A stretch of 64,000 nucleotides of DNA from JAXGMV01 sp040768445 (GCA_040768445.1 JAXGMV010000001.1:2542001-2606000); one strand, 5' to 3'; shown: positions 1 to 9,023, numbered from the stretch's first letter. Numbers and translations: made by a program. Notes: generated by a model not told the origin, from the letters alone.

Positions 1-1118
1 TTCATCTCTGAGTATAGGTGAATGTTTATGCGGTCGATATCTCTTGCAATTAGATACGCTTTGTGTGGCCCAACTTGAAATCCCTCGTTCAATAATTTTT
101 TGCGAACCCCATCTGCAGTGGAAATGCCTTCCATAAATGTTACTAAGCGTGAATTCCCGATACCCTCAATGCACTCTGCAAAAAGGATCAGGTGACCGCC
201 ATCTCTAGTAAATTTTGCTGCGTTTGTAATCGCTTTCTGCGCTTGATAGAGGTTGATGTCTTTTGGAAAACCACCCGCAGAAGCAATTGTCACGTCATAT
301 TTTTCTCTTACTTCTACCTGGCAATTGCTACGCACGACATCAATTGCCGCTAACATAACAGCCTGTGGATGACCAAAATAGACGTCTAACAGGGTTTTAT
401 CAACAGTTTGTATGGCATTCAATGCGTAGTCAATACCAATCATTTCACCAATTTCTTCAACATCCATTCGCATCGGGTTTAGTTCATACTGTCCAATTAC
501 GGTATTCTTTTCAGTAAGCAGCATTTGATGATTTTTGTTGATTGTCTCTCTTGATGCCAGACCAATTGCAGCTGTTTTGACCCCGCCAGAAAAACCCATA
601 AAGTGATGCGGTTCAATATTTCCAACAACAATCTTGAGGTCAGATTGATAGAACATGGTATTTATATAGACAGGTGTTCCTTTTGAAGTTGTTCCAAGAA
701 ACGATTGATTTTCTGTGTTATCGCAATCGTGTACATGAATTGGATATTTCTCAAAAATAAATCCAGGAATGATCTCAGCACATTCTTTCATTGACATTGG
801 CGTGTGAGTGCCGGACGCAACGAATAAAGTGATTTCGATACCAGGATTTAACTCTTGATGCAGGATCTCCAAAAGTGGCGGAAGGAGAAGGTCATACCGC
901 ACTGGACGGGTTTTGTCGTTTATGGCAATTGCCACATTCTTTACCTGCCGGTGCGCAGACAAGCAAGTTGACTTGATGGGATTATGAATAACCTGTATTA
1001 TCTTGTCAGTGGTAACAGCCTCTGCAGTGCTCACACCGGGCCGTATGACATCAACTTCATACTGATCAGCCAGTGTCAAAGTTCTGGTACCTGAACCATA
1101 CTTCAAATCGAGTTTCAT
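1..1118 (-). CDS. larA: LarA-type nickel-dependent lactate racemase (C-terminus cut by window edge)
   Basis: Interconverts D- and L-lactate (or a related 2-hydroxyacid) in the cytoplasm using the nickel-pincer nucleotide cofactor. The frame starts at an ATG at 1118-1116 behind a GAGGAA ribosome site and is open for 372 codons to the window edge; about 50 C-terminal residues are missing compared with the usual length of about 424. The NDKTRP motif is at residues 68-72. The known active-site residues of Lactobacillus plantarum LarA (His108, His174, Lys184, His200) line up with His105, His171, Lys181 and His197 here, the lysine lying in the segment HHFMGFSGGVK. So cofactor attachment looks intact. 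Family paralogs act on other 2-hydroxyacids, so the exact substrate is open. The cofactor genes larB, larC and larE are not in the window. No operon partner is visible; the gene is divergent from the dihydrouridine synthase gene. Confidence 0.85.
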   Translation of the reverse strand, partial: MKLDLKYGSGTRTLTLADQYEVDVIRPGVSTAEAVTTDKIIQVIHNPIKSTCLSAHRQVKNVAIAINDKTRPVRYDLLLPPLLEILHQELNPGIEITLFVASGTHTPMSMKECAEIIPGFIFEKYPIHVHDCDNTENQSFLGTTSKGTPVYINTMFYQSDLKIVVGNIEPHHFMGFSGGVKTAAIGLASRETINKNHQMLLTEKNTVIGQYELNPMRMDVEEIGEMIGIDYALNAIQTVDKTLLDVYFGHPQAVMLAAIDVVRSNCQVEVREKYDVTIASAGGFPKDINLYQAQKAITNAAKFTRDGGHLILFAECIEGIGNSRLVTFMEGISTADGVRKKLLNEGFQVGPHKAYLIARDIDRINIHLYSEM

Positions 1119-1356
1119 AAATAATTCCTCATTGATAGACGTTTCTCCGCACAACTCTTATATATCATATCAATATCCGAAGGACAATGCCTCAGTAGGG
1201 GGGGGTATTTATAGGTTCATTCGGTTGCATTTATGGGATTCTATAGATGAACAATTACATTATTCACGAAAACTAAGGTTAATCATAATCACCGCTCATA
1301 GTATTGTAGTGGGGGATGGACGACCAATATGTATCAGTCTTTATAAAAGTTGTTTA

Positions 1357-1374
1357 TGATAAGTATTATTATCA
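1357..1374. promoter_or_regulatory. Inverted repeat, candidate operator
   Basis: TGATAA, six bases, TTATCA: an 18-base perfect dyad, six bases upstream of a TATAAT hexamer (1380-1385). It resembles AT-rich operators of Fur-family regulators in flavour, but the half-site spacing does not match the standard 7-1-7 box, so the regulator is unknown. Confidence 0.35.
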
Positions 1375-1502
1375 CTAACTATAATACTCGGACAAAATTA
1401 ACAAATATCAAGGTGATTCTTGCAAAATCATTAATTCATTTTTTGTGCAAACCTTATAAGTAATACGACAAACTATGTATTCCAAATGTTCACCTTTTCG
1501 AT

Positions 1503-1508
1503 TATATT
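1503..1508 (+). promoter_or_regulatory. Candidate -10 element for a leaderless dus transcript
   Basis: TATATT ends six bases before the A of the dus start codon, which would put the transcription start at or next to the ATG. No Shine-Dalgarno sequence is present before this start. The -35 region at 1480-1485 (TTCCAA) is poor. Leaderless expression is an inference. Confidence 0.35.
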
Positions 1509-1514
1509 TAGTCC

Positions 1515-2483
1515 ATGTCAGATTTAATCATAGATTTATTGAGAAATAACAATACTAATCGCGTCCTGACGGCTTTAGCGCCGATGGATGGTTACACAGA
1601 TCTGCCTTTTAGAACTATCTGCAGAAGTTTTGGTGCTGATATCTTTTATACAGAATTTATCCATGGATTGGATATTCAATACGCGCCAAAGCTAATTGCA
1701 AAGAAATTGATAATTTCAGATGAAGAACGTCCAATTGGATTTCAAATCTATGATAATGAACCTGCCAGGATTGTAAAAGCTGCAAAACACCTTGAGACAT
1801 TCTCTCCTGACTTTATTGATATTAACCTCGGATGTAGCATTAACGGCATTAAATTGCGTGGCGCTGGTGCCGGAATGCTAAAAAAACCCAGGATGATTGC
1901 CAATTTGATGCATGAGCTCACCACCACCCTAACCTGTCCTGTTTCTGCAAAAATTAGGTTGGGGTATGATCATCAATCATTGAATTACGACCTCATTTCT
2001 GGACTTCTTGAGGAGAATGGCGCTTCATTTATTGCTGTACATGGCAGAACAGCCGCTGATAAGTTTACTGACCCCGTTAATTGGCAAGCAATACGTGAAA
2101 TAAAGGCAAATCTATCAATCCCAGTCTTGGGAAACGGCAATATTATTAAGCTACACGACATTATTAAGATGCACGAGCACACAAATTGTGATGCAGTAAT
2201 GATTGGCAGAGGCGCAATTGGAAATCCCTGGATATTTGACCAGACTTGCACCGAAAATCCTTCCCCAGAACTTGTTGCGGAAACCATGAGGTATCATTTA
2301 GAACTTAACCTTTCATTTTATGGCGACCCGCTGGGTTTGATCCTTTTTCGAAAGCATGCGGTAAATTACCTTTCCAGATACAAACCTTCCAGCAGTGAAA
2401 AAAGAAGACTCTTGACATTGGAAGAGCCTCGAAATTTTGTAAAATATTCTACTAATTTCATCTTAAATAAATCGGTTTCGTAA
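1515..2483 (+). CDS. dus: tRNA-dihydrouridine synthase
   Basis: FMN- and NADPH-dependent reduction of uridines in tRNA D-loops. The 322-residue protein is of normal family length. It shows the flavin-barrel start LAPMDGYTDLPFR (residues 21-33), the catalytic-loop motif NLGCS with Cys107 as the expected acid, AKIRLGYD, AVHGRTA and the phosphate-binding end VMIGRGAIGNPWIF. The usual NLGCP has Ser in place of Pro here. Which of the Dus subfamilies (DusA, B, C or a bacterial singleton) it belongs to cannot be settled by eye. It converges on the arfB-like gene with 45 bases between stops and no obvious terminator. The start lacks a ribosome site (see the -10 entry). Confidence 0.9.
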   Translation: MSDLIIDLLRNNNTNRVLTALAPMDGYTDLPFRTICRSFGADIFYTEFIHGLDIQYAPKLIAKKLIISDEERPIGFQIYDNEPARIVKAAKHLETFSPDFIDINLGCSINGIKLRGAGAGMLKKPRMIANLMHELTTTLTCPVSAKIRLGYDHQSLNYDLISGLLEENGASFIAVHGRTAADKFTDPVNWQAIREIKANLSIPVLGNGNIIKLHDIIKMHEHTNCDAVMIGRGAIGNPWIFDQTCTENPSPELVAETMRYHLELNLSFYGDPLGLILFRKHAVNYLSRYKPSSSEKRRLLTLEEPRNFVKYSTNFILNKSVS

Positions 2484-2528
2484 TGCTGCTGCTCCCCCAC
2501 CGTTTTCACAAGGTTGAGATTGTAACGA

Positions 2529-2954
2529 TTACTCCCAGTCCTCCGGAATATAGCGTCTGGATTTCTTGATCTCAGACTTTCTTTTCTTTCCAGAAGACCT
2601 GGACGCTTTAGCAGTTTTTCCAGGTTTTGTCGGAATTCTAACAATTGGTGCTTCAAGTGCCTGCAGAATCATGTTCACCAACCTGTAGTTCGCATCTGCT
2701 TTGTTCTTTTCCTGTGACCGGAATCTTTTTGCTTCAATGATCAAGAAACCATCATCAGTTACCCGACTGCCAGCGATTTTTCTCAAGCGCTGCTTTACTT
2801 CTGGAAGAAGAGAGTCTGCTTGATTGAGGTCGAATCGGAGTTGAACAGCTGTCGATACTTTGTTGACATTTTGCCCACCAGGTCCGGAAGACTTGACAAA
2901 GTCGTATTTTATAAGGCTTTCGTCTATATTAATATCATCAGTGATAAACAGCAT
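2529..2954 (-). CDS. arfB: ArfB-like peptidyl-tRNA hydrolase (ribosome rescue)
   Basis: Releases peptides from ribosomes stalled without a stop codon. The 141-residue protein has the release-factor catalytic motif SSGPGGQNVNK with GGQ at residues 26-28, and a Lys/Arg-rich C-terminal tail (about residues 110-137) of the sort that ArfB/YaeJ inserts into the empty mRNA channel. It lacks the codon-recognition domain of RF1/RF2, as expected. ATG start at 2954 follows an AGGAA ribosome site. It diverges from cinA and converges on dus. Confidence 0.9.
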   Translation of the reverse strand: MLFITDDINIDESLIKYDFVKSSGPGGQNVNKVSTAVQLRFDLNQADSLLPEVKQRLRKIAGSRVTDDGFLIIEAKRFRSQEKNKADANYRLVNMILQALEAPIVRIPTKPGKTAKASRSSGKKRKSEIKKSRRYIPEDWE

Positions 2955-3054
2955 CCTTGGGTTTCCTGCAAAACTGATTAGAATTTTTCTAACTTCACAT
3001 ACATTATCATTATAAAATAAGTTAACGTTCCTCTTACTACCTCTAGATGATTAA

Positions 3055-3082
3055 TTGACAATAATTAATTCCATGCTAAACT
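3055..3082 (+). promoter_or_regulatory. Sigma70-type promoter for the cinA-glycogen operon
   Basis: Perfect -35 TTGACA at 3055-3060, a 16-base spacer, then TAAACT at 3077-3082 preceded by TGC (extended -10). It lies about 40 bases upstream of the cinA start. Confidence 0.65.
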
Positions 3083-3129
3083 AGCTCAAATAGACAAATG
3101 AACTATACCCATAATTCAGGAAGGTGAAA

Positions 3130-4275
3130 TTGGCCACAGCAGAAATCATCGCTATTGGCACAGAATTACTTCTCGGTGAAATACAGGATACAAACACCTG
3201 CACACTTGCCCGTTATCTGAGGTCGCTGGGTATTGACTTATACCGCACGACAACAGTTGGAGACAATGTAAAACGGATTGCTGCAGTTGTTCGAGAAGCA
3301 CATGCACGATCAGATATCGTTATTACAACTGGTGGATTGGGTCCGACGGTTGATGATCCTACACGCGAAGCTATCGCGCTTGCCGTAAATACGGATCTGG
3401 TTTTTGATGACACGCTCTGGCAGATTATTCTAAAGAGGTTTGAGCGCTATGGTCGTGTTGCTACCGATAACAATCGCCGCCAGGCGTACCTCCCCCGCAC
3501 TGCTCAACCGGTCCTCAATAATGTCGGCACGGCGCCGGCATTTCTAATTGATAATGATGGTGCTGTGATTATTTCACTGCCTGGTGTACCAAAAGAACTG
3601 GAGTACATCTTTGAAACAGAAATAACTCCATATCTGAAAAATAAATTCCAGCTTTCACATTCGCTGTACATCCATGTGATTCACCTTTCCGGTGCAGGCG
3701 AATCTCAGATTGATGAATTGATAGGCGATCTGGAACGATACGAAAATCCAACTATTGGATTGGTTGCAAACGCAGGCCAGATAGACATACGAGTTACAAC
3801 TAAAGCTGCATCTCAGGTGGAAGCCGAAGCACTCTACGCAACTGTCTATCAGACCATCAAAGAACGGTTGGGTGATGCAATTATTGGTGTTGATAGCAAT
3901 ACCCTCATCAGCACTACTTTGGACGCGATGTCACAATTGTCTGGTTCGATCACGATAACATGCGCTGGTTTTTCCGAAAATATTGCAAAACTCCTACAGC
4001 AAGCCCCCCTCAACGCTGAGATTGCCTATACAGATGCAGGTACCATTTTGATTAGAGCAAATTGTCCATATCAGGAAAATTCAAAAACAGAGTCGGCATT
4101 AACGCTTGCTACCAACCTGGTTAGAAGTAGTGAAAATGCGAGACTTGAAACTCGTTTGATTACACCCATTTCGTCATTCCAGACAACACGTTATTATGGC
4201 GGCCCGCCGGCAATGGCTGATGACTGGGCAATCAATTCACTTCTTGATCAAATTCGCAGAATCATCAAGAATTAG
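3130..4275 (+). CDS. cinA: CinA-like protein with a degenerate deamidase domain
   Basis: CinA proteins combine an N-terminal MoCF/COG1058 domain (ADP-ribose or NAD-salvage pyrophosphatase activity) with a C-terminal nicotinamide-mononucleotide deamidase domain. The N-terminal part is well conserved: AEIIAIGTELLLG near the start, ITTGGLGPTVDDPTR and SLPGVPKELE. The C-terminal stretch (after about residue 255) keeps the expected size but not the active site: where the family has AES-x-TGG, this protein reads CAGFSEN, so the serine and the Gly-Gly are missing. I chose the TTG at 3130 because AGGAAGG ends five bases before it; a GTG at 3124 is also in frame but lies inside that ribosome site. The protein is 382 residues. 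It is the first gene of the operon, 21 bases from the amidohydrolase. Confidence 0.85.
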   Translation: MATAEIIAIGTELLLGEIQDTNTCTLARYLRSLGIDLYRTTTVGDNVKRIAAVVREAHARSDIVITTGGLGPTVDDPTREAIALAVNTDLVFDDTLWQIILKRFERYGRVATDNNRRQAYLPRTAQPVLNNVGTAPAFLIDNDGAVIISLPGVPKELEYIFETEITPYLKNKFQLSHSLYIHVIHLSGAGESQIDELIGDLERYENPTIGLVANAGQIDIRVTTKAASQVEAEALYATVYQTIKERLGDAIIGVDSNTLISTTLDAMSQLSGSITITCAGFSENIAKLLQQAPLNAEIAYTDAGTILIRANCPYQENSKTESALTLATNLVRSSENARLETRLITPISSFQTTRYYGGPPAMADDWAINSLLDQIRRIIKN

Positions 4276-4296
4276 AACTCATAAAGGAACATTTTT

Positions 4297-6276
4297 ATGT
4301 CTGAGACAGTTGATTATTTACTTACAAATGCAATTGTAATTACCGTAAATAACAATATGGATGTTTTTGAGCCAGGTGCAGTTGCCATATCCAGTGACAA
4401 AATTGTTGCTGTTGGACCTGAAAAAAAACTTCTATTTTTATATGATTCAGCCCAGGTGATTGATTGCAACAGAAAAATCGTTATGCCAGGTTTGATTAAC
4501 GCCCACACACACGTCCCAATGACACTGCTGCGCGGTTTAGCTGATGATCTTCGGCTTGACGTGTGGCTCCTTGGTTATATGATGCCAGTTGAACGCCAGT
4601 TCGTATCACCTGAGTTTGTGACGCTTGGTACCAAACTGGCTGCTGCAGAGATGATCAAAAGCGGTGTTACATGCTTTGCTGATATGTACTATTTTGAAAA
4701 CGAAATTGCGCAAGCTGCAGAAGAGGCGGGAATGCGGGCAGTCTGTGCGCAAACGGTCTTGAAATTTCCAACGCCGGATGCCCAATCTTTCGAAGAATCT
4801 TTGAGACTATCGCGTGAATTTATTGAACATTGGAAAGGTAATGATTTGATCATACCTGCTGTCGGTCCACACGCACCATATACCTGCACAGATGAGATTT
4901 TAAATGCCTGTGCAGATCTTGCGAAAGAATATGATGTTCCCCTCCACATACACATTTCTGAAACAGCCAATGAAGTGGAAAATATGCGACGTGAAAGGGG
5001 TATGCCTGTTGTGCCCTACGTAAAAAAACAGACTGTATTGGAGGCCAAAGTCATTGCCGCTCATTGTGTACACATAGATGATGGTGAAATGCACACACTT
5101 GCCCATGCCAAAGCTGGTGTTGTGCATAATCCCTCCTCCAATCTCAAGCTTGCTTCAGGATTTGCACAGGTGGACAGCTGGTTGGAACATGGTTTGAAGG
5201 TGGGAATTGGCACTGATGGACCTTCTTCAAACAATGATCTGGACATGTTTGAAGAAATTCGGCTGGCTGCCTTTCTTGGGAAAAGCGTTAGTAATGACCC
5301 CACTGCCCTGCCGGCAAAGACTGTGATTCGGCTGGCTACAATTGGCGGTGCTGATGCACTCCACATGGCTGACCTGACCGGTTCTCTCGAAGTAGGAAAG
5401 AAGGCTGACTTGATTCTGGTTGATATCTCTCCTGTTCACAACGTGCCACGCTATAACCATGATCCGAATGGGATATATTCACAACTTGTTTATTCAACAA
5501 AGGGACGCGATGTCACAGATGTGATGATAAATGGGCAATGGGTGCTGCTTGACAGAGAACTAACAACACTCGATGAGAATTCACTGCTCCAACAAAGCCA
5601 GGTTTATGCAGAGAAGATTGATGCATTTCTGCTTGAACGTGAAAAATCTGTTTTGGCAAAATTAATTGCTATCGGTGGTGCTTCTGAAGAGGAATCATTT
5701 GAAGTACAAATTAAAATACCAGTCGATGACATTGACATGGTTGTCAAAACCATCGAGGCGCTGGATTTGGATGTGCTTAGAATCCGTCACTACCGCCAAT
5801 ATGACACTTACTTTTCATTTTCCGACCCTGACCAGGGGTACATTCGTTACCGAGAAGATCACTTCATTGATCGAAAAGGTGAAATAAGTTCAGTGAGGTC
5901 TAGATTGACTCACATTGGCCCAAATCGTGAGCTATCACTTCCTGGCCAGGTTGTTTTGTCCCGCAGCAGATACCTAGCACCTGCCACCCAAAGCCTGAGA
6001 TTTTATCGTGAATATTTTACGCCCAGTGCAGAAAAAGAACTTGAAAAGGAACGGCTGCGTTACTTGATAAAGTATGCAGGCGAGGAATTTTTTATTAACT
6101 TAGACCACTTTACCAGGCCTGAATTGGGACATTTCCTCGAAATCAAAAGCCGAACCTGGAGCAGACGTGATGCAGAGAGTAAAGCAAAGCTTGCCAGAGA
6201 ATTGATCGAAAAGATGAGCCTTACAGCTGAAAACGCCGTCAATAAAGATTACATTTCACTGATCAATGAAAGATAA
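4297..6276 (+). CDS. Amidohydrolase (SAH/MTA deaminase-like) fused to a CYTH domain
   Basis: Two-domain protein of 659 residues. Residues 1-455 form a metal-dependent amidohydrolase of the MtaD/TrzN/Atz group, which deaminates S-adenosylhomocysteine, methylthioadenosine and related compounds: metal ligands H70 and H72 in NAHTHVPMT, H219 in HIHISE, H256 in AAHCVH and D307 in GTDGPSSNNDLDMFEE. Residues 466-655 look like a CYTH triphosphate-tunnel domain: an ExxxK-type first strand (FEVQIKI, 468-474), YIRYRED, SRSRYLAP, YREYF and FLEIKSRTWSRRDAE. Some usual acidic positions are changed (Gln for the second Glu of ExExK, EIK where EIE is common), so the tunnel may bind a different ligand or be regulatory. 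AAAGGA ribosome site. It overlaps glgA by 11 bases, which suggests translational coupling with glycogen genes. Substrates of both halves are unknown. Confidence 0.8.
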   Translation: MSETVDYLLTNAIVITVNNNMDVFEPGAVAISSDKIVAVGPEKKLLFLYDSAQVIDCNRKIVMPGLINAHTHVPMTLLRGLADDLRLDVWLLGYMMPVERQFVSPEFVTLGTKLAAAEMIKSGVTCFADMYYFENEIAQAAEEAGMRAVCAQTVLKFPTPDAQSFEESLRLSREFIEHWKGNDLIIPAVGPHAPYTCTDEILNACADLAKEYDVPLHIHISETANEVENMRRERGMPVVPYVKKQTVLEAKVIAAHCVHIDDGEMHTLAHAKAGVVHNPSSNLKLASGFAQVDSWLEHGLKVGIGTDGPSSNNDLDMFEEIRLAAFLGKSVSNDPTALPAKTVIRLATIGGADALHMADLTGSLEVGKKADLILVDISPVHNVPRYNHDPNGIYSQLVYSTKGRDVTDVMINGQWVLLDRELTTLDENSLLQQSQVYAEKIDAFLLEREKSVLAKLIAIGGASEEESFEVQIKIPVDDIDMVVKTIEALDLDVLRIRHYRQYDTYFSFSDPDQGYIRYREDHFIDRKGEISSVRSRLTHIGPNRELSLPGQVVLSRSRYLAPATQSLRFYREYFTPSAEKELEKERLRYLIKYAGEEFFINLDHFTRPELGHFLEIKSRTWSRRDAESKAKLARELIEKMSLTAENAVNKDYISLINER

Positions 6277-7765
6277 CACGCTGATGAATAATCAACAAGC
6301 AGGTGTTAAAACAATAAAAGTTCTCTTCATGGCGTCTGAAGCAGAGCCATTTGTGAAGGTCGGTGGGCTTGGTGATGTGGCAGGGTCACTGCCAAAAGCT
6401 TTACGTGAAATCAATCAGTACAATGGGCGAAATATTTCTCTCGATGTCAGGTTGGTTTTGCCATATCATGGTGCAATCAAGCACAAGCCTATTGACCCAG
6501 AATTAATTGCCTCTTTTGCGATTGATTACAAAAACAAATTGCTGGCGGTAAATATATATTTCACAGACTATTCTGGAATACCGGTCTACCTGATCGATGG
6601 TGAAAAGATACCACCAGATGCACCTGTGTACTCCGGTGATAATCCTATCGATACAGATAAATATGGTTTCTTTTCCATGGCAGCGTTACTGATGGCCAGG
6701 GTGATTAATTGGGTTCCGGACATTATTCATTCTAACGATTGGCATACAGCGCTTACCCCGTCTTTTCTAAAACACTTACAGCATAACTCGCTCATCAATC
6801 CAAAAACAAGATCTCTGCTCACAATCCACAATCTGCCATTCTTTGGCTCACCGGCTGATCACCTCTTCAATGATTATGGATTACCTTTCTCACCAGATCT
6901 TCACCAGCCTATATGGGCACAACGGCTCCCCCTCCCAATTGGCATCACAGCTGCAGATAAAATCAATGCAGTTAGTGATACCTATGCGCAAGAAATAATG
7001 ACACCAGAATTTGGCTGCGGATTGAATGATTACTTGCTAACGATCAAGGACAAAATCAGTGGCATCCTCAACGGCATTGATTATTCACAGTGGAACCCAA
7101 ACATCGACCAATTGATAACCAGCCGGTACACACCTGATACGATTACAAATAAGCAGCACAACAAAGCTGCCTTGCTTGATCAACTGGGATTCAAACCAAG
7201 CAACATTGATATTCCATTGTTAGGAATCATTGGCAGGCTTGATTACCAAAAAGGCATTGATATTGCCATTGAGGGATTAAAAACTATCACTCACCTTCCC
7301 TGGAACCTGGTCATTCTTGGCACAGGAAGTCAACAACTTGAAACTGAAATCATAAAATTCACATCTGAATTTCCTGATAGGATCAAGTCAGTGCTGCGTT
7401 TTGACGTACCACTATCACATCACATTTATGCCGGCGCCGATCTGCTACTAATGCCTTCGCGTTACGAGCCCTGTGGCCTGGCTCAGATGATAGCGATGAA
7501 ATACGGCACATTGCCTTTTGCGAGAGCAGCTGGTGGACTCAAAGACACCATAACGTCCCACACACCAACAACATCTGGCAATGGATTCTTATTTACCAAT
7601 GCCACAAGAAGTTCATTTGCTGAAGCATTACAACATGCTTTGAATGTGTACGATAACAAACAAGTATGGGTTAACATGCAAATCAATGCGATGTCAGAGG
7701 ATTTTTCTTGGAAACAGTCAGCATTGCAATACACAGAACTTTATCTTGATCTAATGGGTGATTAA
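6266..7765 (+). CDS. glgA: Glycogen synthase (ADP-glucose, GT5)
   Basis: Transfers glucose from ADP-glucose to the growing alpha-1,4-glucan. 499 residues, close to the usual 480. It carries the ADP-glucose-binding motif KVGGLGDVAGSLPKAL near residue 30, HSNDWHTAL, IHNLPFFG, GRLDYQKGID and the C-terminal PSRYEPCGLAQMIAMKYG. ATG at 6266 lies inside the end of the amidohydrolase gene; a second in-frame ATG at 6284 is an equally possible start, as neither has a convincing ribosome site. glgC follows one base after the stop. Function is well supported by sequence and by its neighbours. Confidence 0.95.
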   Translation: MKDNTLMNNQQAGVKTIKVLFMASEAEPFVKVGGLGDVAGSLPKALREINQYNGRNISLDVRLVLPYHGAIKHKPIDPELIASFAIDYKNKLLAVNIYFTDYSGIPVYLIDGEKIPPDAPVYSGDNPIDTDKYGFFSMAALLMARVINWVPDIIHSNDWHTALTPSFLKHLQHNSLINPKTRSLLTIHNLPFFGSPADHLFNDYGLPFSPDLHQPIWAQRLPLPIGITAADKINAVSDTYAQEIMTPEFGCGLNDYLLTIKDKISGILNGIDYSQWNPNIDQLITSRYTPDTITNKQHNKAALLDQLGFKPSNIDIPLLGIIGRLDYQKGIDIAIEGLKTITHLPWNLVILGTGSQQLETEIIKFTSEFPDRIKSVLRFDVPLSHHIYAGADLLLMPSRYEPCGLAQMIAMKYGTLPFARAAGGLKDTITSHTPTTSGNGFLFTNATRSSFAEALQHALNVYDNKQVWVNMQINAMSEDFSWKQSALQYTELYLDLMGD

Positions 7766-7766
7766 A

Positions 7767-9023
7767 ATGAAAACAAAAACTGTGATACTTGCTGGTGGCG
7801 AAGGTACAAGATTAAGTGTTTTAACTGCAAAACGGGCAAAGCCGGCTGTACCTTTTGCCGGTAGATATCGAATTATTGATTTTGCTCTGTCGAACTGTGT
7901 CAATTCAAATCTTTTTGACATAATGATCATAGCTCAATACAGGCCGCATTCATTGATCAGGCATATTGGCGGTGGTGGTCCCTGGGATCTTTCGCGCGAA
8001 TTCACCGGGGGTATCAGCATTTTTTCTCCGTTTCGTTCACTTTCTGCTGATTGGTTCAGCGGCACAGCTGACGCAATTCAACAAAATTTTTCATTTGTGA
8101 AGCGTGATATGCCAGATCTTGTGTTGATTCTTTCTGGAGACCATATTTATAATATGGATTACTCAAAAATGATCAGGAACCATGTCGAAAAACAGGCTGA
8201 AGTAAGTCTCGCGACAATTTATGTGGACCCTGCGGATGCACACCGATTTGGCATTGTCGATACTGATCAGGACGATCGAGTCACATCATTTCTCGAAAAA
8301 CCCGAGAATCCCCCATCCAATTATGCCAACATGGGCATCTACCTGTTCAATTTTGATTTGTTGGACAGAATATTATGGGAAGACCACTTACAGGAAGATT
8401 CACAGCATGACTTTGGACGCAATATCCTTCCAAAGCTTGTGAATGATGGTACCCGGGTTTTCGCCTATCCATATGATGGCTACTGGGTTGATGTTGGCAC
8501 AATCAATTCATACTGGCAATCACACATGGATTTGCTGGCTGATAAACCCAAGCTGAATCTGCATGATCGTTCCTGGATTATTCACACCAGGTCGGAAGAA
8601 CGTTCGCCTGCACATATCAAAACTGGTGCATTTATTGAGAACAGTTTAATATGTGATGGTTGCGAAATTGAAAATGGCGCACGAGTGACCAATTCTGTTC
8701 TTTCGCCTGGCGTAAAAATCAAAACAAATGTAGAAATCAATGAATCAATCATTCTGACGGACACAATCATTGAGGAAGGGTCAAAAATTCACCGCGGCAT
8801 ACTGGATAAGCGAGCACATATTGGTCGCAATGTTATGATTGGCGATCCGAACAGTACTGAAGTACAGATTTCCATGGTGGGAATGAACAGCATAATACCC
8901 GAGAACAGCATTCTCGAGCCAGGCGCAATCGTTGGCACAGATGTTATTCCATCAGATTATTTAAAGAATATCGTTAAAACAAGAGAATATATTCAAACCC
9001 GGAGATTACCGAATGAGGTTTAA
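7767..9023 (+). CDS. glgC: Glucose-1-phosphate adenylyltransferase
   Basis: Makes ADP-glucose from glucose-1-phosphate and ATP, the committed step of glycogen synthesis. 418 residues. N-terminal nucleotidyltransferase domain with GGEGTRLSVLTAKRAKPAVPFAG, SGDHIYNMDY, FLEKP and DVGTINSYW; C-terminal left-handed beta-helix from about residue 290 with hexapeptide-like repeats. The usual GGGGTRLYPLT reads GGEGTRLSVLT, a mild deviation. I chose ATG 7767, which follows GGGTGA by five bases; a GTG at 7758 overlaps the glgA stop and is less likely. It overlaps malQ by 11 bases. Confidence 0.95.
   Translation: MKTKTVILAGGEGTRLSVLTAKRAKPAVPFAGRYRIIDFALSNCVNSNLFDIMIIAQYRPHSLIRHIGGGGPWDLSREFTGGISIFSPFRSLSADWFSGTADAIQQNFSFVKRDMPDLVLILSGDHIYNMDYSKMIRNHVEKQAEVSLATIYVDPADAHRFGIVDTDQDDRVTSFLEKPENPPSNYANMGIYLFNFDLLDRILWEDHLQEDSQHDFGRNILPKLVNDGTRVFAYPYDGYWVDVGTINSYWQSHMDLLADKPKLNLHDRSWIIHTRSEERSPAHIKTGAFIENSLICDGCEIENGARVTNSVLSPGVKIKTNVEINESIILTDTIIEEGSKIHRGILDKRAHIGRNVMIGDPNSTEVQISMVGMNSIIPENSILEPGAIVGTDVIPSDYLKNIVKTREYIQTRRLPNEV

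Larger units (their letters stand above)
1119..1514. other. 396-base intergenic region between larA and dus
   Basis: AT-rich divergent spacer. It holds a run of eight G at 1198-1205, a perfect inverted repeat TGATAA-6-TTATCA at 1357-1374, and a TATAAT at 1380-1385 directly behind that repeat. The far right end carries the apparent -10 of the dus gene. A 75-codon open frame at 1132-1359 has no ribosome site and no recognisable protein features, so I do not call it a gene. Confidence 0.6.

Noticed and set aside
1132..1359. 75-codon open frame in the larA-dus spacer
   Set aside because: No ribosome site, unusual composition with a G8-coded Gly run, and overlap with the larA leader; looks like chance.
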